Origin: Aurelia coerulea
Lineage: Eukaryota; Cnidaria; Scyphozoa; Semaeostomeae; Ulmaridae
Assembly: GCA_039566865.1 (NCBI GenBank)
Contig: CM076959.1
Span: 7,175,501-7,239,500 of the forward strand
Direction of reading: 5' to 3'
DNA: 64,000 bases
Below, piece by piece: positions 34,206 to 46,618 of this stretch. How positions within the stretch are numbered: position 1 is the first letter of the stretch; every line of letters starts with the position of its first letter. The translations under genes and the position numbers were made by a program. The notes under the pieces were generated by a model. That model had not been told where the DNA came from and made no database searches. It saw only the letters and a list, made by a program, of their open reading frames with translations.

Positions 34206-36430
34206 TTGGTTGGAATATGACGACAATTGAACATGTAACAAGGCAGGATTTTGAATAATTAAACAAACTATATTTGCAACATTGTTCAACAATTTTTCAG
34301 AACATTTTTCAGAACATTTTTCAGAACAACTTTTGAAACCTGATTAAAAACTGATATACAAACTGATTAAATGGAACATATCAACATTAGTTACATTAGC
34401 TCGTTGCATTAGACCAAAGTTTATGGGATCAAATATTGGTGCAAACAGGCTCAATGGAGCTTAGAGAATGTCAATGAATTTCCAAAAATGATTTTCAGGT
34501 ATAAAAAGATACAAGGCATAATTATTGCACAATATACACTCTAAAAAGGGTATCTCGTTGGCTTTAGGGAGGGTTTTTACCTCAGGACAAGGAGTTCATT
34601 TTTGAGAAATTTAGACAAAAATTAAATTCTTAATGTTCTTTCAGGAATTTGGCACAAGTCAGACATACATTTAGCTGTCCTTCTGTGATCAATATTTAGT
34701 AAACGTAGGGCAGGAACACAGCAGAATCTTAGGTAGAATTTCTTAGATGTTATCAATGTTGACAATTTGAGCTTTTTTTGCACAAATATCGTTGATAAAT
34801 GTAAGGCCCTGCTGTGTTGAAACCCATTGTTTATGGTTTGGGAGGGGCTTTATTTGAGAAGCGTTTTTTCTTTAAAGTAAATGAACAGAGATATAGCGAC
34901 ATAATCTAAACATAGCACAAAAGAATGGCAGGTGCAACTAATCTTCCTTTTGTTTTCATCAATCAAGAACATCAAATACAATAGGTTATATTTAGATGGA
35001 CCCAGTCCCCCTAGCTAAGTTGCTTTTACCCCGTTGATTCACTTTAAAATGTCTGCAAGGGTAGTGTTCTGCACACTTATCTGCAGCTTCCAATATCTTG
35101 TGACCAAATCTACAAAATGAGAAGAAAATAGCAATCACACACATGAATGGTATCTAACCTCATCCGCCTCAAATGAAAAATGTTACCTGAGATTTGCGAA
35201 AACAGTTCTATTGTTGTTATAAGTGACATCAAATTTGACACAAGCTATAAGTCGACTAGTATAACACAACTTGCAGAGGATCACAATAGCGGTATCTACT
35301 TCAAATCAGTTAATCAATTCAAGGCCATGGTCACTGGTTTTTACTTTCAATCCGACACGGCAAAGATCATGCTCAAATCAGATTTTAAACACACCAGATT
35401 TTGCCGTTTTTAATACAGTTTGATTCAACAAGGCAAAAATACGATGTTTAAACTAGGCCTTAAGGTTATCCGGTACCGCAATCACAACGTCCCTTAGCAT
35501 AGGTAACAGGCTATTTCGTGCAACTTGCAACTTCAGATAAAGGCTAGACCCATTATCTAAACAGTGATAATCAACTTAATTGAACATGTTGACAGTTGTA
35601 GCAAACACATTGTAAGATTCAGGGAACAATCTATTGTTGTATATGGAAAGTCTATATGTTCCAGCAAAAGGTGCGGGAAAATGCATCAAATAATTTGAAA
35701 AAGTAAAGGCCAGGATACCAGCATCGATTGTCGGATCCGGAGATGCTTGTGGTGACAAATAAATGGATAAGTCCCCCCCCCCTCCAGTAACCTTCAATGT
35801 ATGAAATAATTCGCTTAGTGAAATGAATAGTAAACAATGAGGACATACAGGCTCTCTTCTCACAAACAAAGGATAGCATACTACTTACGCGATCTATTAA
35901 TCAAAACTCTAAAAAGTTGAATGATTATTACCATGCAAAGCTCTTAGCCGATTGGGCGGCACGCCACTTCGCTGGGTATCTCCTTTTCTGGTGTGAAAGC
36001 CTTTAACGCTGCAGGTTTGCAGCTCTTGCTCACCAAAGAGCATACTGGCAAGCTGCCTAATGGAGCTTTGCCAGACCCTGCCTGCCTGCATACTTCCCGC
36101 AGTTTATCCTGAAAAGATATGTATAACTTCCAGATTGAAAAGGGTTCAACAGTGCCTGATGTTCATTCAATTTTTCTTTTGAGACATATTAGCCAATCAT
36201 ATCCAATCCAATCCAATCCGATCTTAAAAAGCAAACTTTCCAGGCTCCAACACTAAAAGAACATAGGCAACAAATCAGACATAGGCAACAAGTGTTTGGA
36301 AAACAAAAAGGCATTGTATTTGGGAATACTCTTTACACTTACCCTTGTATGGCCATTGAAATTGTCACTGTCGTTTGTTTGATCCTGCGATGTACTTGCA
36401 AATCTTCCAGTCTCCTTTATATCGTTAATT
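34206..36430. other. No gene recognised
   Basis: Several short frames (for example 35576-35869 minus and 35909-36091 minus) have no recognisable domain. A C run occurs near 35770. No inverted termini found. Confidence 0.35.
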
Positions 36431-36474
36431 CAAATTTTTCTCCTGCCATTCGACATTTCTATTGTTTGAGGTGT

Positions 36475-37066
36475 TGTCGAGTGTTGTCAAGAGCGTTTGG
36501 CCAGGTGCTCCACTTTCCGCTCGACAATGCAGAGCCTGCGCATGTTCAGTTGAACAAATTTTCCCACCAAAATTACTGCAACAAAGGTTCTGCCAAAGAA
36601 ACAGCACCGAAACCGCTTGGGGGAAATTAATTCTTCAACATTCTGCAATGTGTACAGAAAGTCTTCGTACAAAATTCTTATCATATCTCGGAAACCTTGA
36701 GAATCTTCGAAATGATCTCTTTGCTCCCTTTGTTTCATCGAGGCTCTTATTCTTTCCTCACTTCACTTCTGTCTCTCCTTCTTTATCTAAGACCGTTACC
36801 AAAATCAGAGCAGCAACAGCCTTGCGTTTTCTTTTTTGTGAGCTTCAGCTTCATATTGATTTGGGGACAGCAAGAAAATAAATTGAAAATTTGCCAGGCT
36901 GTTGTACGAGAATGAGGACAGAAAGTAAAACATAAAGTCGAGCCTGCCGCAAAGTCGAGTCAGAATCGAGTGAAAGTCGAGAGCATTTGGCCACCCTCTG
37001 CTCGACATTGCTTGATTTTTGTTGAGCGCTGTAGAGTGTAAAGTTGAGAGCGTTTGGCCGGAGCTT
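36475..37066. repeat. GAGCGTTTGGCC repeat cluster
   Basis: The word AGAGCGTTTGGCC (or AGAGCATTTGGCC) recurs near 36490, 36980 and 37050 together with CTCGACAATG/CTCGACATTG. This is likely the two ends of one decayed element; its exact limits are unclear. Confidence 0.4.
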
Positions 37067-37067
37067 T

Positions 37068-37272
37068 ATAGACAGCCTTGACGGTCTTAGGGAGATACTA
37101 ACTATGTTGACCTGACCACAATTTCTTAATCTTTGGTTCCAGGATGCTTGATTATGGTTAATTTGTTAACAGAATATTCAGGATTAAGGTAAATGTCCAT
37201 ACTGAGGAGATAAATGGTACATGGAGTCAAAGGTTAAGTAATTGTGGTTTCATCGAGCTTAGACCCACACAT
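37068..37272. repeat. Dispersed repeat, copy 2
   Basis: Direct-orientation partner of 33715-33925, about 3.36 kb downstream. The pair could support loss of the intervening DNA by recombination. Confidence 0.8.
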
Positions 37273-38201
37273 TTGGATTCAGCTGGGTTCAGGTGGGTTT
37301 AACTTATATACATTACGAGCATCCTTTTTCCTTCAATGGATAGCCTTTCATATTCAGTTTTCAATTGAACCAACTCAGCTGGCTAGTGCAGACTGCCTTC
37401 GTATAACAAATTTTGTGTAACTTTAGATTGCAAAGTTCAATAGTTGCGTCAATTTTTTGGTTTGGGGGATTAGAGGGGGATTAAAAATAGCTTGGGGGAT
37501 GGGATTTTGGAATGGCCGTGTATTCCATGTTTTTCAGCGTGTCAAATTTGCTAAGAATACCAAGTATTGTATTTATTTGTCAATTTGTTTATTAGTAACA
37601 GCAGTTTTTCTCTTTGGGGGGCTGGACTCTAGTACCCCTGTCTAAAAATAGCATTTGGGGGCATATTTTGAAGTGGCTCTATATCCAATATTTTTCAGCT
37701 TGTCCAATGCTTATGTTCACCAAGTATCATGCTTTTATCACAACAATCTGCTGTACTATTGCTACTTATTCATAAACATGGCTGACGTCACACATGAATG
37801 ATGACGTCATACCTATAAATCAAATGCGAGCAAAAATAGTAAATCTATACATCATTCGTTAGCTCTGACTGTGTGCTATTCAAATATGCAATTTGTTTGG
37901 CAGTAGTAGTTACGGGAAAAAATTTAGAGTTGTTATAAGTGTATTTCTCGAAGTTGATGACGTCACTAAAAAAGTTGACTTCCGGTCAAAATTTTTGTTG
38001 GCCCATCTTGGGTTTGAAATCTCCAGTCAATTTAGTAAAAATACGAAATTAAATTTGAGGTTAGCCACTTTGCCAGTTTTTCTTAGAAAAAACCCTGTCT
38101 AAAAGAGAAGTCTGATTAGATCTTTTGGATTTTTTTTCGAATGAAATGCCTTTTAACACATCGTATTCTTGTTTTCGTTGAGTCTGGCCCATGCCAGGAC
38201 C

Positions 38202-38500
38202 CCGGAGGTGGGGGGGGGGTGGTACATGACTTGTGGATGGACGGGGGTCTGCCGTTCAGTTTTCAGAAAACTACCCTCTTCTAATTACCGAAACTTGCTT
38301 TTAATACCCGCTTTTATCATGAATTTTCGTGGAAAACTGCCCATTTTAACCATTTTTTTCGAATTTCAGCAAAACTCAACCCATGTTTATGGAAAATTTG
38401 CCGAAAAAGAACCCTTGTTTAGAGAATTTTGAGCCCAGAAACCCACCCATATGGGCGGCACATACCCGTACCCTGAACATGTTATGTGCCCCCCCCGGGG
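38202..38500. mobile_element. 299-bp G-rich-ended MITE
   Basis: The ends CCGGAGGTGGGG and, inverted, CCCCGGGGGGG lie inside the perfect 8-bp duplication CCAGGACC (38194-38201 and 38501-38508). The interior shares CCCACCCATATGGGCGGCAC with 59200-59499. The 8-bp duplication suits hAT or MULE enzymes. Non-coding. Confidence 0.82.
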
Positions 38501-38592
38501 CCAGGACCCATGTAATTCAACAAAATATTAATTACAATATATACATATAATAGAAAAATTAGATATTCTCACAACAAGTCTGTTAAATTCAG

Positions 38593-38705
38593 TTCAGCAA
38601 CCTCCATTTCGTATATGCTCTTTTACAATATTAGTAGTTAAAAACGGTAAATAGGTAAGAATACAATATACAGTTCAGCAACCTCCATTTCGTATATGCT
38701 GTTTA
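38593..38705. repeat. Tandem duplication of about 78 bp
   Basis: CAGTTCAGCAACCTCCATTT recurs about 78 bp apart, each copy followed by a TAAATAGGTA-type stretch. Confidence 0.7.
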
Positions 38706-39290
38706 CGGTAAATAGGTAGGAATACATAATATAACTGGTTCAAATCTTGATTGTGAGAGTGTGGTCTTGAAATAGGGATGCAAGCACCTCGTTTAGAGAA
38801 TCTTTTGCTAAGATGTATTCGCTTTTGATTTTTGTGGTTAGGGAGTTGACCAAGAAATGTTGTATGGGACATATTTTGTTATCAAATACAATTTTATTTC
38901 TAGTATTCCAGATGGCGAGGAGGGCAGTGTCTCTTATTGCATTCTATGGAATGAGTTTTTTATTTCAATGCGAATGTCCCGGTTGAGATTTTCTGTGAGA
39001 AATTTCACTATATCCCACAGAGCTTTCGCTGCTGGGCAGTAAACAAAGAGGTGGAGGATTAGTCTCGTCCTTGCTGTTGCAACGTAGGCACGTCGAATTG
39101 TCCATAATTTTGTGCCTATAAAGGTGTTCGGCAGTTGGAACAACGAGCTGTATTATTTTCCATTGCAAATCACATGCTTTCCGATTATCGTCACAGGTAA
39201 AAAGCGGGTGAAAGACCAGATGCCATTTGGTTTTGCCAAATTTATCGTCCCAAAATACACGGAAGCGCTGGTTACTTACTAAAAACTTAC
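38650..39290 (-). pseudogene. L1/Tx1-like LINE C-terminal remnant
   Basis: On the minus strand the reading gives FRVFWDDKFGKTKWHLVFHP, then LQWKIIQLVVPTAEHLYRHK, then CLRCNSKDET. After a frame change it continues with HLFVYCPAAKALWDIVKFL. This is the zf-RVT-type C-terminal segment found after the reverse transcriptase of L1/Tx1-like LINEs. The frameshift lies near 39060. No reverse transcriptase core is upstream, so this is a truncated, dead insertion. Confidence 0.7.
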
Positions 39291-39404
39291 GGAGCCTAAT
39301 TAAAGTAGAGGCAATCTATAAATGGGACAAAGAAGGCCTTCACACGTAATTGCTCCCCTAGCGAAAACATATGCACGCACATATCGATATAATCAAATAC
39401 AATA

Positions 39405-39473
39405 AGCTAATTTTAGCTCTGCATATGCAGTTCTTTGGTTTCATAGTTATTTATCTCAGTTAACTAACTTTAA
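39405..39473. mobile_element. Right-end fragment of TTAA MITE
   Basis: GCATATGCAG...TTTATCTCAGTTAACTAACTTTAA resembles the right end of 31091-31792, ending in TTAA at 39470-39473. No matching left end was found. Confidence 0.45.
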
Positions 39474-39475
39474 GA

Positions 39476-40051
39476 TCATCTGAAAAACGAAATGAAATAT
39501 AAAACATCGAGTAAAACATAAGATCCTGTTGGATGATGACAAAGTTGGTCTTGAAATTTTTGGAAAAAAGTATTGAATCAATATTTGCAGTACTTGGCAA
39601 ACATTGACGGACCCAAGGCAATTTTGCCACAACAGCTGAGTTAGGGGCTAATGAAAACGTGAAACACAATGTCAAGATGGACTTTAGTTATAAAAAATGG
39701 ATGCTCCGTATTTCATCAGCGTCATTCATTTGCATCAATAAGAATTTTCGCTTCAGGCCACCTTCAGCTGGATAAGAATAAGAAACTGTTCAAGAAATGT
39801 GTTGCTTTTCATCCTTTCTGTGACAAATCTAATTTTACGTAAATTCTAAATGAATGTCTTTTCTTTAAGACTAAGCTTTTTTCTTACGTTAAAAAAGAAA
39901 TCTCAATATTTTTTTTTTGGAATCCCCGTCCCAAATTGACATTACCACGATAAAAATGGATTTCCCACAAGTACGTATTTTTTTTCATCTTTCATTCAAA
40001 GATCAGCATGTATCTGCATAAGGATCTCTCCTTTTAAATTTACTTACTCCT
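39476..40051. other. No gene recognised
   Basis: Short frames only; no motif or terminal repeat. Confidence 0.4.
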
Positions 40052-42968
40052 TTAAGGGGTAGCTTCACCACTTAAAGCAATAACTATAATAACATGGTTT
40101 GGATCTATTTTTGAAATGCTGAGATCAAGCAACCACAAAAGCTTAGTATCATTCAATTCTGCAAAGATTTTACTACTTGGGGGGGGGGGGAACTTGTGAG
40201 GTTTGACATATTTTACCAATTTTTGGGTGGGAAGTGTCAAAAAAATGCATTTTTGCGGCTCAAATTTGAACTAACTGCCTGCCACCCACAAAATTATTGC
40301 TTAAAACTGATCAGAAGTACCTGAATCTCTGCAGAGATATTGCTATAGCATGCAGCTATACAACTATTACCGTTTTCTCTCAAAATAGACTACCGTTGCT
40401 ATGGCAACCAGGATTAACGTTAGCAAAGTGAGCTCATCATGTAGATCAAAAAGTAAATTTGATATGAGAAAACCACCTAATAGTTGTATTCTGCATCCTA
40501 TCAGGATACTCTGTACAAAATTTGGGGTCAATGCAAGTATGCAAACCAAAAATAATCCTGGGGGGCAATTTTACTGTGTCCGAAAATCGTATTTTGAGAA
40601 AAACGATGCTTTTGCCAAACATAATACCTAAGTTTTGCATGACAGCATGCCTACCCGTTGCACCAAGATTGAACTGCAAAACAGCAGAACCAGCTGCAGT
40701 TTCTATGCTATGTAATCCCTTGTTCCTGCTTTTTGGACAGTGATTCCAAACTAGTGCATTTATCGATTCATTCACATTCTGGGAGAAACCAGGTAAGCAT
40801 CTTGCAAGCAGAGCAGGTGCGCTCAATCTTTCAAATAAAGGTGAGAGAAATCCCAAAAAAACTGGATCCAAATGATGTGGTTTGTTCTCAAGTGTTGTGC
40901 TTCCTTGGGCTTTTGAGTTTTGATATTGGCACCAAGAGTCCTTTGGACAGAATTGATGTCTCTCTTCCTGATTATCCAGTTTGATGCTATGATAAAGGAC
41001 AGCTTTTATTGCAGTTTGCATCCTTTCAATTGCTTTATCTTTCTGTTCTTTTGTTCTTGCATCTCTGTCAACTGTGCTTCGAATGGCATTACCATAATAT
41101 TTTTGTATTTTGTAAGTAACAGGCCTTGTTAGTCTACCACTGCGACCTCCAACAGGCTTTCCATCATCTAGTTTTTGTTTACTTTGCAGTGCTATCAAAT
41201 TTTTTCCCATTCGTTTCTGTACATGACCTATACAATCTAATTTATCCACACGGCCACATATAACTGTTTCTCTTGAATGATCATCAACGTACTTCTCGTA
41301 TGGTGCAGATTTCAGCCAGTTTTCATACCCTGAAGACTTTTTATTCATCTTTTCGTATTTTTCGCAGTCTTTACAAACGCGCGCCATAAACATTCCAGAC
41401 ATCAGAGTATGCTTTGCTTTCACCATCGCAAACCATCTTGCGATACCTAAACTTGTGCAAATCAACAGATCGTCCCCACAAAATCTTTGCTGCATCTTTC
41501 TCCATGGATGAACTTGATCCGTTATAGTTCTTCTGACAAAGACCACTGGATTCATGACTTTCCTTCCATTTTTGATATTGTTCTGGGTTATTTCTAAGCT
41601 TTTCCCCGGCTTTACATATTTCACACATTTTTGACATGACAGCATAATCAAGGACTTCCCCTGTGTCAGTAGAAATAACAAAGCCAATTCCAAAGTTTGT
41701 ACTGAAACCTCTCCTACTCCATGTTCCATCAAATGAAACTGCAACATCAATATCATCATTATCGTTTTGCCCCAATGTACTTCTTACACGCTTTGCTGCC
41801 TCTTGCGGCTTTTCCAGGACCGTTGCTTTTGTCACTGAGTTGACATTCTTCTTCTGTTTCTGAAATGCACTGTTGTGAATTGGTGGTGGCATATTCAATA
41901 TCTCACAAAATGTGGCAAGGCCTTCTCTCCCTAAACCAATTTCACCAACAGCAAAAACTGACCTTATGTTCACATCACTTGAAACAGTAGTGGGTTCTTT
42001 GCTCATTTTATTTGTATCCATGGTGATCGTTTTCCTGCAAACTGTACATTCAAAACAAATTTTACTACTCAGTCCTCTTCTTTTGGGCAAATCCTCTTTC
42101 ATCAGCATCATACCTCCCGTGCAGCCATGCATGCTCTCCAGAACCTTCCTGATATTCTCCAGGTATACAACCCGGTATCCTTCATCATCACCAGCAGACA
42201 CTTTAGCTATCACATCAGACCTCAAAATTCCAGTTTTAGGTGTTTCAGCTGTTTCATCTTCAGTTGCATTCCTTGCTTGCTCTATTTTCCTTTTTGAGGC
42301 AGAGGTTAAAGGACTAGCATCTTGTGAATCAGGATTTACCTGGCGATAAGGAGCTGCAAGATTAGGCCCAACATCAACATCAACATCTTGATCATCACCC
42401 TCACTCTGGGCAGCTGGCCTAAATTCACCTTATTGCTGGAAATTTGCATATCTTGTACCTTTGAAAAACTTTTTCTTCCTGCGACCCTGTGTTCTCACGC
42501 TAAACTTTCTTCCTTTCTTCGGCATAATGTGAGCAAACTGCCAAACTAGTATCACAGCACTTCAATTTGATGAAAATGAAACGAAAATGTCAAAGGCAAG
42601 AGCGATGAATTTGAAGAGCTGTGTGGGAGAAACAGAGGCATTACGGGATAGGAGAAGCCTCCATTGCATGTGGCTGCCACAGGGGGACCATAACATGAAA
42701 GCACAGGTGGGAAAAGAGGAGAGAACTGGGGGCATAGCCAAATGGGGATTGGTTTGATCATTGGTTGCCATAGAAACGAGATAAATTCTTCCATGAGAAC
42801 TGGAGCACCAAACTTAGAAATTATTTTTCAAGGCTTTAGAGCAATAGATTGAGGATACAGTGGCCAGCAGTTTGAAGTCCATATATCAAAATGATATAAG
42901 AAACAAAAAACAAAAATCTGGAAACAAATTGAAAAATTTAGATTTTAAGGAGTGAAGCTACCCCTTAA
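40052..42968 (-). mobile_element. Kolobok-like DNA transposon, 2909 bp
   Basis: The inverted ends GGGGTAGCTTCAC (40056) and GTGAAGCTACCCC (to 42964) are flanked by TTAA on both sides. TTAA duplication with G-rich ends and a Mutator-like-domain transposase fits the Kolobok superfamily. piggyBac also uses TTAA, but its transposase looks different. The single gene inside is defective. Confidence 0.82.
40446..42525 (-). pseudogene. Kolobok-like transposase with one stop and one frameshift
   Basis: The ATG at 42525 begins MPKKGRKFSVRTQGRRKKKF, a basic start typical of such transposases. Codon 32 is TAA (42430-42432), where the reading otherwise continues. A CxxC pair (CFECTVCRKT) follows. The core motifs are VSFDGTW (first D), MVCDGESKAYSD (second D), KLDCIGHVQKRMG and NESINALVWNHCPK (probable E). 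A one-base shift near 41385-41400 moves the frame just after the second D. The final frame ends at 40446. Apart from these two lesions it appears full length, so the copy is young. The Mutator-like (PF20700-type) domain name is from memory. Confidence 0.8.
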
Positions 42969-43138
42969 ACGATCGGAGAAGGCTTCTGCAGTAACTAAGT
43001 TCACTAGGATTTGGTGCTATTGCTTGCATACCTATTAATACTTGAATGAATTAAAAACGTGATTTGTGAAAGTTCTAAAGTGTTCGTTTCTCCTCATACT
43101 CATAATACACTGATTTGCAATGGCATACATTTGCAGGA

Positions 43139-43759
43139 TACAGGGTGTCCCAGAACAATTGTTCGACATTTGATTACATTTTAAAAAATAACGATAAAAA
43201 TGTTAAGGCTCGTGGTTGTCGTGCTTATATAAGCCTTAAAAGAAGACTATCCAATATTTTACCTCTCGTCGATATCAGAGCAAACCATATAGGACTTCCA
43301 AAGTTATTTAATTCCCGTTAATTCTTGTAACCGTTGCCAAAATTTATTTAAGAATGCAATTATCTAAAAACATGGAATGAAAACTTAATCGATGAGAGAA
43401 AAGGCAATTCTAAATTGTGCTGAACAGGATTCCTTCAAGCACCGATAACCTTGATTCAATATTGTAGAAAGCTAGTTTATCGAAAGTGCTTTTCAAATTA
43501 CGTTTGCTTTGCTTTGAATAAATGAGATTCTACTTTCACTAAATATGCAATTTAGGGGCGTCTGGTTTCATTTTTCGCACAAACGTGAACTTTGAATGCT
43601 CGTAACTCCATGAATACTTAGCTGATTTGCTAGCTTCTGGTGTCTGAAATTAATTTAAAACCTCATCAATATGGTTATTTTAACATGGATCCCGTTCTAT
43701 ATTTCATTATTTTTTAATATTTAATCAAACGTCGAACAATTTTTTTGGGACACCCTTTA
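43139..43759. mobile_element. 617-bp mariner-like MITE
   Basis: The ends CAGGGTGTCCCAGAAC and, inverted, AAGGGTGTCCCAAAAA continue inwards with AATTGTTCGAC on both sides. The flanks are TA (43139-43140 and 43758-43759). Non-coding. Confidence 0.82.
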
Positions 43760-44880
43760 TACCACTCGAGGTCTGGTGCATTCATCCGGTCTAATTGCGA
43801 ATAAACTGTATTAACTTAATCCACACTCTTACCTTCAAACTTTGTGTAGGTCAAGCGGGCAAGTTAAAACTTGTTTGAGCAAATTGGTTTTTCTTCTTCA
43901 CCTTCTGCAAACCACTGACATTTTGAATCATTTTTTGCCCATCCGACTGCAAGCAAACTCTGCAAAAAGAGATGCAGAAATGCAGTAGGCCTACAACTAA
44001 TGACTGCTAGTTAAAAGTACTCTGTTGCAATTGTCATGTCATGTTTAGGCCCATGTTGCTCTTTGAATTTAGGCCTATTCGCTCAAAGGTAATATTAGGT
44101 AATATCTTGGATAAAAAAGGAATGTGATATCTGAGTTTGGATAGATAGATGGACAGATAGAGGTGTATTTTGTTAACTCATTTGTAGCTTTGTGATATAC
44201 TTTTCACAGGTGAGATTCTTTTCACACTAACTGCTTACAATAGCCATTTTTATTTCTGTTCTAACTCAGGCAACTGTTTTAAAAGACCCCAAATCCTAAC
44301 AGGATTTCTGTGACAATTTTAAAGATCCAGAGCAACTACAAAATATGGAGGTGTATAAGAGAGGAAGTATGCTGGTTTTTGGTGGAAAATATTGAAGTGA
44401 AAATAGACAATGGATGAAAAATCGTAACCAAGCAGTACTGGGAGATACGCTAAATTATATGGCAATGTTTAGCTTGTCACCTCAGTGCATCAGAAAATAC
44501 TTACTTGAATTTGAAACTGAAGCAGTCCTCATTTTGATGTGAAAGAAAAACAGTAATCTTTCTGCCATTTTTCTTCAGGCCACAAAGCCACATGTACTCT
44601 GAACACTGGTACGGCTGGGATTTTATTCAATTGCCTTCTGATGGCATGTCACCAATCGGTACCACCCAGGTGAAGAAGTTTAGGCTCTTTGTTTTTTCGG
44701 TATGTACTACCTACATTGGAAAAATGTTAAGCATCAGTTAGCTCTCAGTTTGATTTGTTGAAAGTTTTAACTCTTTATTTCGAAAGCTAAGAAACAACCC
44801 TACCTGAATTGAAAAAAGCTAAGAAATTTCTGCAATTTTCAGTTTTAATTTTCCTATCACACTCAAAAATATTTTGACAT
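43760..44880. other. No gene recognised
   Basis: AT-rich; a few short frames without motif. Confidence 0.4.
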
Positions 44881-44884
44881 CGTG

Positions 44885-45400
44885 CAGTTCCCGGGGGGGG
44901 GGGTACTTGATTTAAGAAAATACGCGGACGTGCCGCTGGAAAATCTGAAAAGGCACCCTGTCCCGGAGTAAAACTTTAAAAACAATACCATATTCTTGGG
45001 TTTCTCCATACAAAATTTTAGCCTGCCCTGGGAATTTGATAGAAATTTGATAGAAATCTATCAGAAAATGCGGAAATGTTGCCATCCAAACGATTTAAAT
45101 CATATTCGTGGAGTGCAAATGGCATACAACGACGATACGTAGTCAATTATACAAAATATGGACCCTGTCATGGAGCCGACCATACAAAGGTGATACCCTG
45201 TCCCGGAGTAGGAATCCTGAAAATGATACCCTGTTCGGCAAAAAATCAAGGACGAATGTGTCTACCAAACCTAGATTTTATCACAGCAGCACATTTCAGC
45301 AGATAGTCTGCCAAAGCAATCACTCAAGATCGTGCAGGGAAAAAGTTACTTTTAGACCAGGCGGAGAATGGGGATAGGGTCCCCCTCCGGGGAAGTAATT
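44885..45400. repeat. G-rich-ended repeat
   Basis: It begins GTGCAGTTCCCGGGGGGG and ends near CCCCCTCCGGGGAAGTAATT. The word CCCTGTCCCGGAGTA recurs inside. The first part matches, inverted, the C-rich block at 5595-5625. Related in style to the 300-bp MITE but longer; no flanking duplication found. Confidence 0.5.
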
Positions 45401-45670
45401 CAAATCAGGTGGTTTTGGGTAATTTTGGGGTGCTGATTACGAAAATCGATGTTATACGGGCAAATTCGGTGGCTTTCGGCCTCTGTCTCATGTCAAAGTC
45501 TCGTTCTCAGGTAAAATAGGCGCAAATGCCTTGCAGGGTCCATCCTCCGGGGAAGTAAGTCAAAGTAAGTAGTTTTGGGTAAGTAAGGGAAATTTGTCAA
45601 ATTTGGTAGACTTGGGTAATTCTGGTGTGCTGATTCCAAAAACCTATATCATACAGGCATATTAGGCGTC
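45380..45670. repeat. Imperfect direct repeat, CTCCGGGGAAGTAA
   Basis: CTCCGGGGAAGTAATTCAAA and CTCCGGGGAAGTAAGTCAAA start two units about 160 bp apart; both continue with GTTTTGGGTAA and end near GGTGTGCTGATT. Confidence 0.65.
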
Positions 45671-45679
45671 GTTTCTCAT

Positions 45680-46610
45680 TTGACTTTACTTCATATCACA
45701 GTCTCGTTTTCAAGCAAATGATACTTGTCCATTTGCCTCTATCAAACTCAATATAATCTATGTACAGAAAATATTCTCCCCTTTGAATATGTAAACGATC
45801 AAACATCGTAAAGATCTATTAACTCTTCATCAAAGTCGTTGTCACTGTAATCGCCTTCATTTGGATCGGCCCCGTCATCCTCATTCAGTGGTCAATAGCA
45901 GTTCTGCGATATCATCCAGGTAGCAAATATCACTCCAAACAACTGATCCTCTTTCATCTCATCGATATGATTTGCTGGATCGTCCAGATCCATCATTAAG
46001 CAGCCACCTTGCCTAAAAATAGATGCCACATAATTTGATCACTGGATGTGAAGCCTCAAATTTGACTCGCAGCAAGCTTAAATCGGTTATTCTCTTTTCA
46101 TTTTCGAACTTCTGCAAGAGCATTTTCTTCCTCACTTCGTCACGCAATTGAATCCTTTCGTTTCCATATATGGTGCATACGAACTTTCCAAGCCTGTCTC
46201 AACTTCTTCAGGTACATGAAGACTGGTCCCCAAATCTGCAAATAGATTTACATATTCTGTCTTTTTAACCATTCAAGCTACTTTCCCCTTTGTAAAGAAG
46301 CTAGCCATTCCACCGTAAAGAATCATTTGTTTTCTTCAGTATGAACACCATGGAGATAGGAAATTCATGATGAGCAATGAACAAGGAGAACACGTTTCAC
46401 TGCTGAAAAGCACCATCGCTTCGATGTAATAAATTCAGACATAGCACTCAGCATAGACAAAATTTTCTAAATCTACTCTTGAGCTCATCCGGTGTAACAA
46501 AAACAGCAGAAATAGTAGTATTATATGAGGAAATATTGATATTATGTTCTCTCTTGAGGGTGATGACGCTCTGGTGTTAAGGCAGGGTCCTATCATATAT
46601 TGGTACTTAA
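45680..46610. other. No gene; acidic frame remnant on minus strand
   Basis: The minus strand at about 45800-46020 reads MMDLDDPANHIDEMKEDQLF, then a stop, then an acidic stretch with YSDNDFDEELIDLYD. This could be a worn transposon or gene end. Too broken to name. Confidence 0.3.
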
Positions 46611-46618
46611 TGGCGAAT

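Noticed and set aside
35576..35879. Overlapping minus-strand frames of 97 and 75 residues
   Set aside because: Two frames over the same bases with no recognisable motif.
42552..42794. Minus-strand frames upstream of the Kolobok-like transposase
   Set aside because: Overlapping frames of low complexity within the transposon's 5' region, without motifs.
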